A stretch of DNA of 64,000 bases from Ophthalmolycus amberensis. Its lineage: Eukaryota; Chordata; Actinopteri; Perciformes; Zoarcidae. The notes beneath the pieces are model-generated. The model did no database searches, had not been told where the DNA came from, and saw nothing but the letters and a program-made list of their open reading frames with translations. Shown one piece after another: positions 63,531 through 64,000 of the stretch (within the stretch, counting starts at the first letter, position 1; each line of letters begins with the position of its first letter). Location of the stretch: positions 1,346,001-1,410,000 of the forward strand of contig JAFEUB010001068.1 of assembly GCA_024529925.1 (NCBI GenBank). The letters run 5' to 3'. The translations under genes and the position numbers were made by a program.

Positions 63531-64000
63531 AGAGACAGAGAGAGAGTTTCTTTTTTTCCCCTGTTTGAGCATTGAAACCTGAGCAACTCCGGGTGTCAAG
63601 TGATGAGCACTGAATGCTCCGAGTCTTGAAAAATTGGCACATGCAGCAACAATTTCTGTGTGTGTGTGTGTATGTGTGTGTGTCTGCTTGTGAGTGACAG
63701 TTTGAGGAATGTAAATAAGCTTTTCCTAAACCACTGGATAGCTTATTGAATGGGAGGTGGATAAAAGGTGAGAGAAGTGGAGAAAGAAGCATTGTATGAT
63801 ATAAGATACAAAAAAGAAATGTGTGATTTGACATATTTCACATGCCATGAATGTGAACTTCTTCATCTGTGTCATGTCCAAAAACCTCATATGCCTGACT
63901 AATTATTTGTCACACGTGAAATGCTGTTGTTTGTATGACCTCCCCTCAATTCCTGTCATCTCTTTGCTGTCACTGTCCGCAGAAATTATTACAAAAAAAT

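Larger units (their letters stand above)
50720..64000. other. Irx1 upstream intergenic region, no confirmed gene
   Basis: The region alternates enhancer-like unique sequence (51,950-52,930 apart from simple runs; 54,290-54,930; 55,690-56,130; 58,590-58,800; 62,430-62,850), microsatellites and repeat fragments. 52,985-53,110 begins CAGTGTTGGGCAGTA, like the terminus of a common fish hAT family. 53,230-53,900 looks like a decayed element. One open frame at 57,552-57,989 is listed separately. Confidence 0.55.

Noticed and set aside
63421..63834. 137-codon open frame with a Ser-Leu run
   Set aside because: Product of the (GA)n microsatellite and its flanks.

Overview
This window comes from a teleost fish, most likely an acanthomorph (percomorph). 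The genes have compact GT-AG introns. There are many pure CA/GT and GA/CT microsatellites and several interspersed repeat families that I recognise as common in spiny-rayed fish. It is nuclear DNA with five protein-coding genes. I found no tRNA, rRNA or CRISPR array.

Gene order is lpcat1 (-) - mrpl36 (-) - ndufs6 (+) - irx4 (-) - irx1 (-). This is the block I recall from human 5p15.33 (LPCAT1-MRPL36-NDUFS6-IRX4-IRX2-IRX1), with irx2 missing. That points to the second teleost IrxA copy, the irx4b/irx1b cluster left after the fish-specific genome duplication. I assembled all five genes exon by exon; every splice phase closes and every reading frame ends at a stop. Predicted lengths are Lpcat1 498 aa (14 coding exons), Mrpl36 125 aa (one coding exon), Ndufs6 129 aa (4), Irx4 408 aa (6) and Irx1 469 aa (5).

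Region by region: 1-17,260 is lpcat1 with an 8 kb first intron that holds a nested hAT element. 19,100-21,840 holds two mitochondrial genes, mrpl36 (ribosome) and ndufs6 (complex I), head to head across a shared promoter. 21,840-27,400, 30,300-46,500 and 50,600-64,000 are non-coding. They mix repeats with balanced-composition, homeodomain-site-rich stretches that look like developmental enhancers of the Iroquois genes. 27,406-29,946 is irx4 and 46,794-50,231 is irx1; both encode TALE homeodomain transcription factors.

The three housekeeping genes and the two developmental regulators do not form a pathway. They are held together as an old synteny block, probably because enhancers of the irx genes lie among and inside the neighbours. 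The most notable points are the irx1 orientation (same strand as irx4, unlike human), the near-identical homeobox exons of irx4 and irx1, and two splice sites built directly from microsatellites (lpcat1 exon 2 donor, irx1 exon 2 acceptor).
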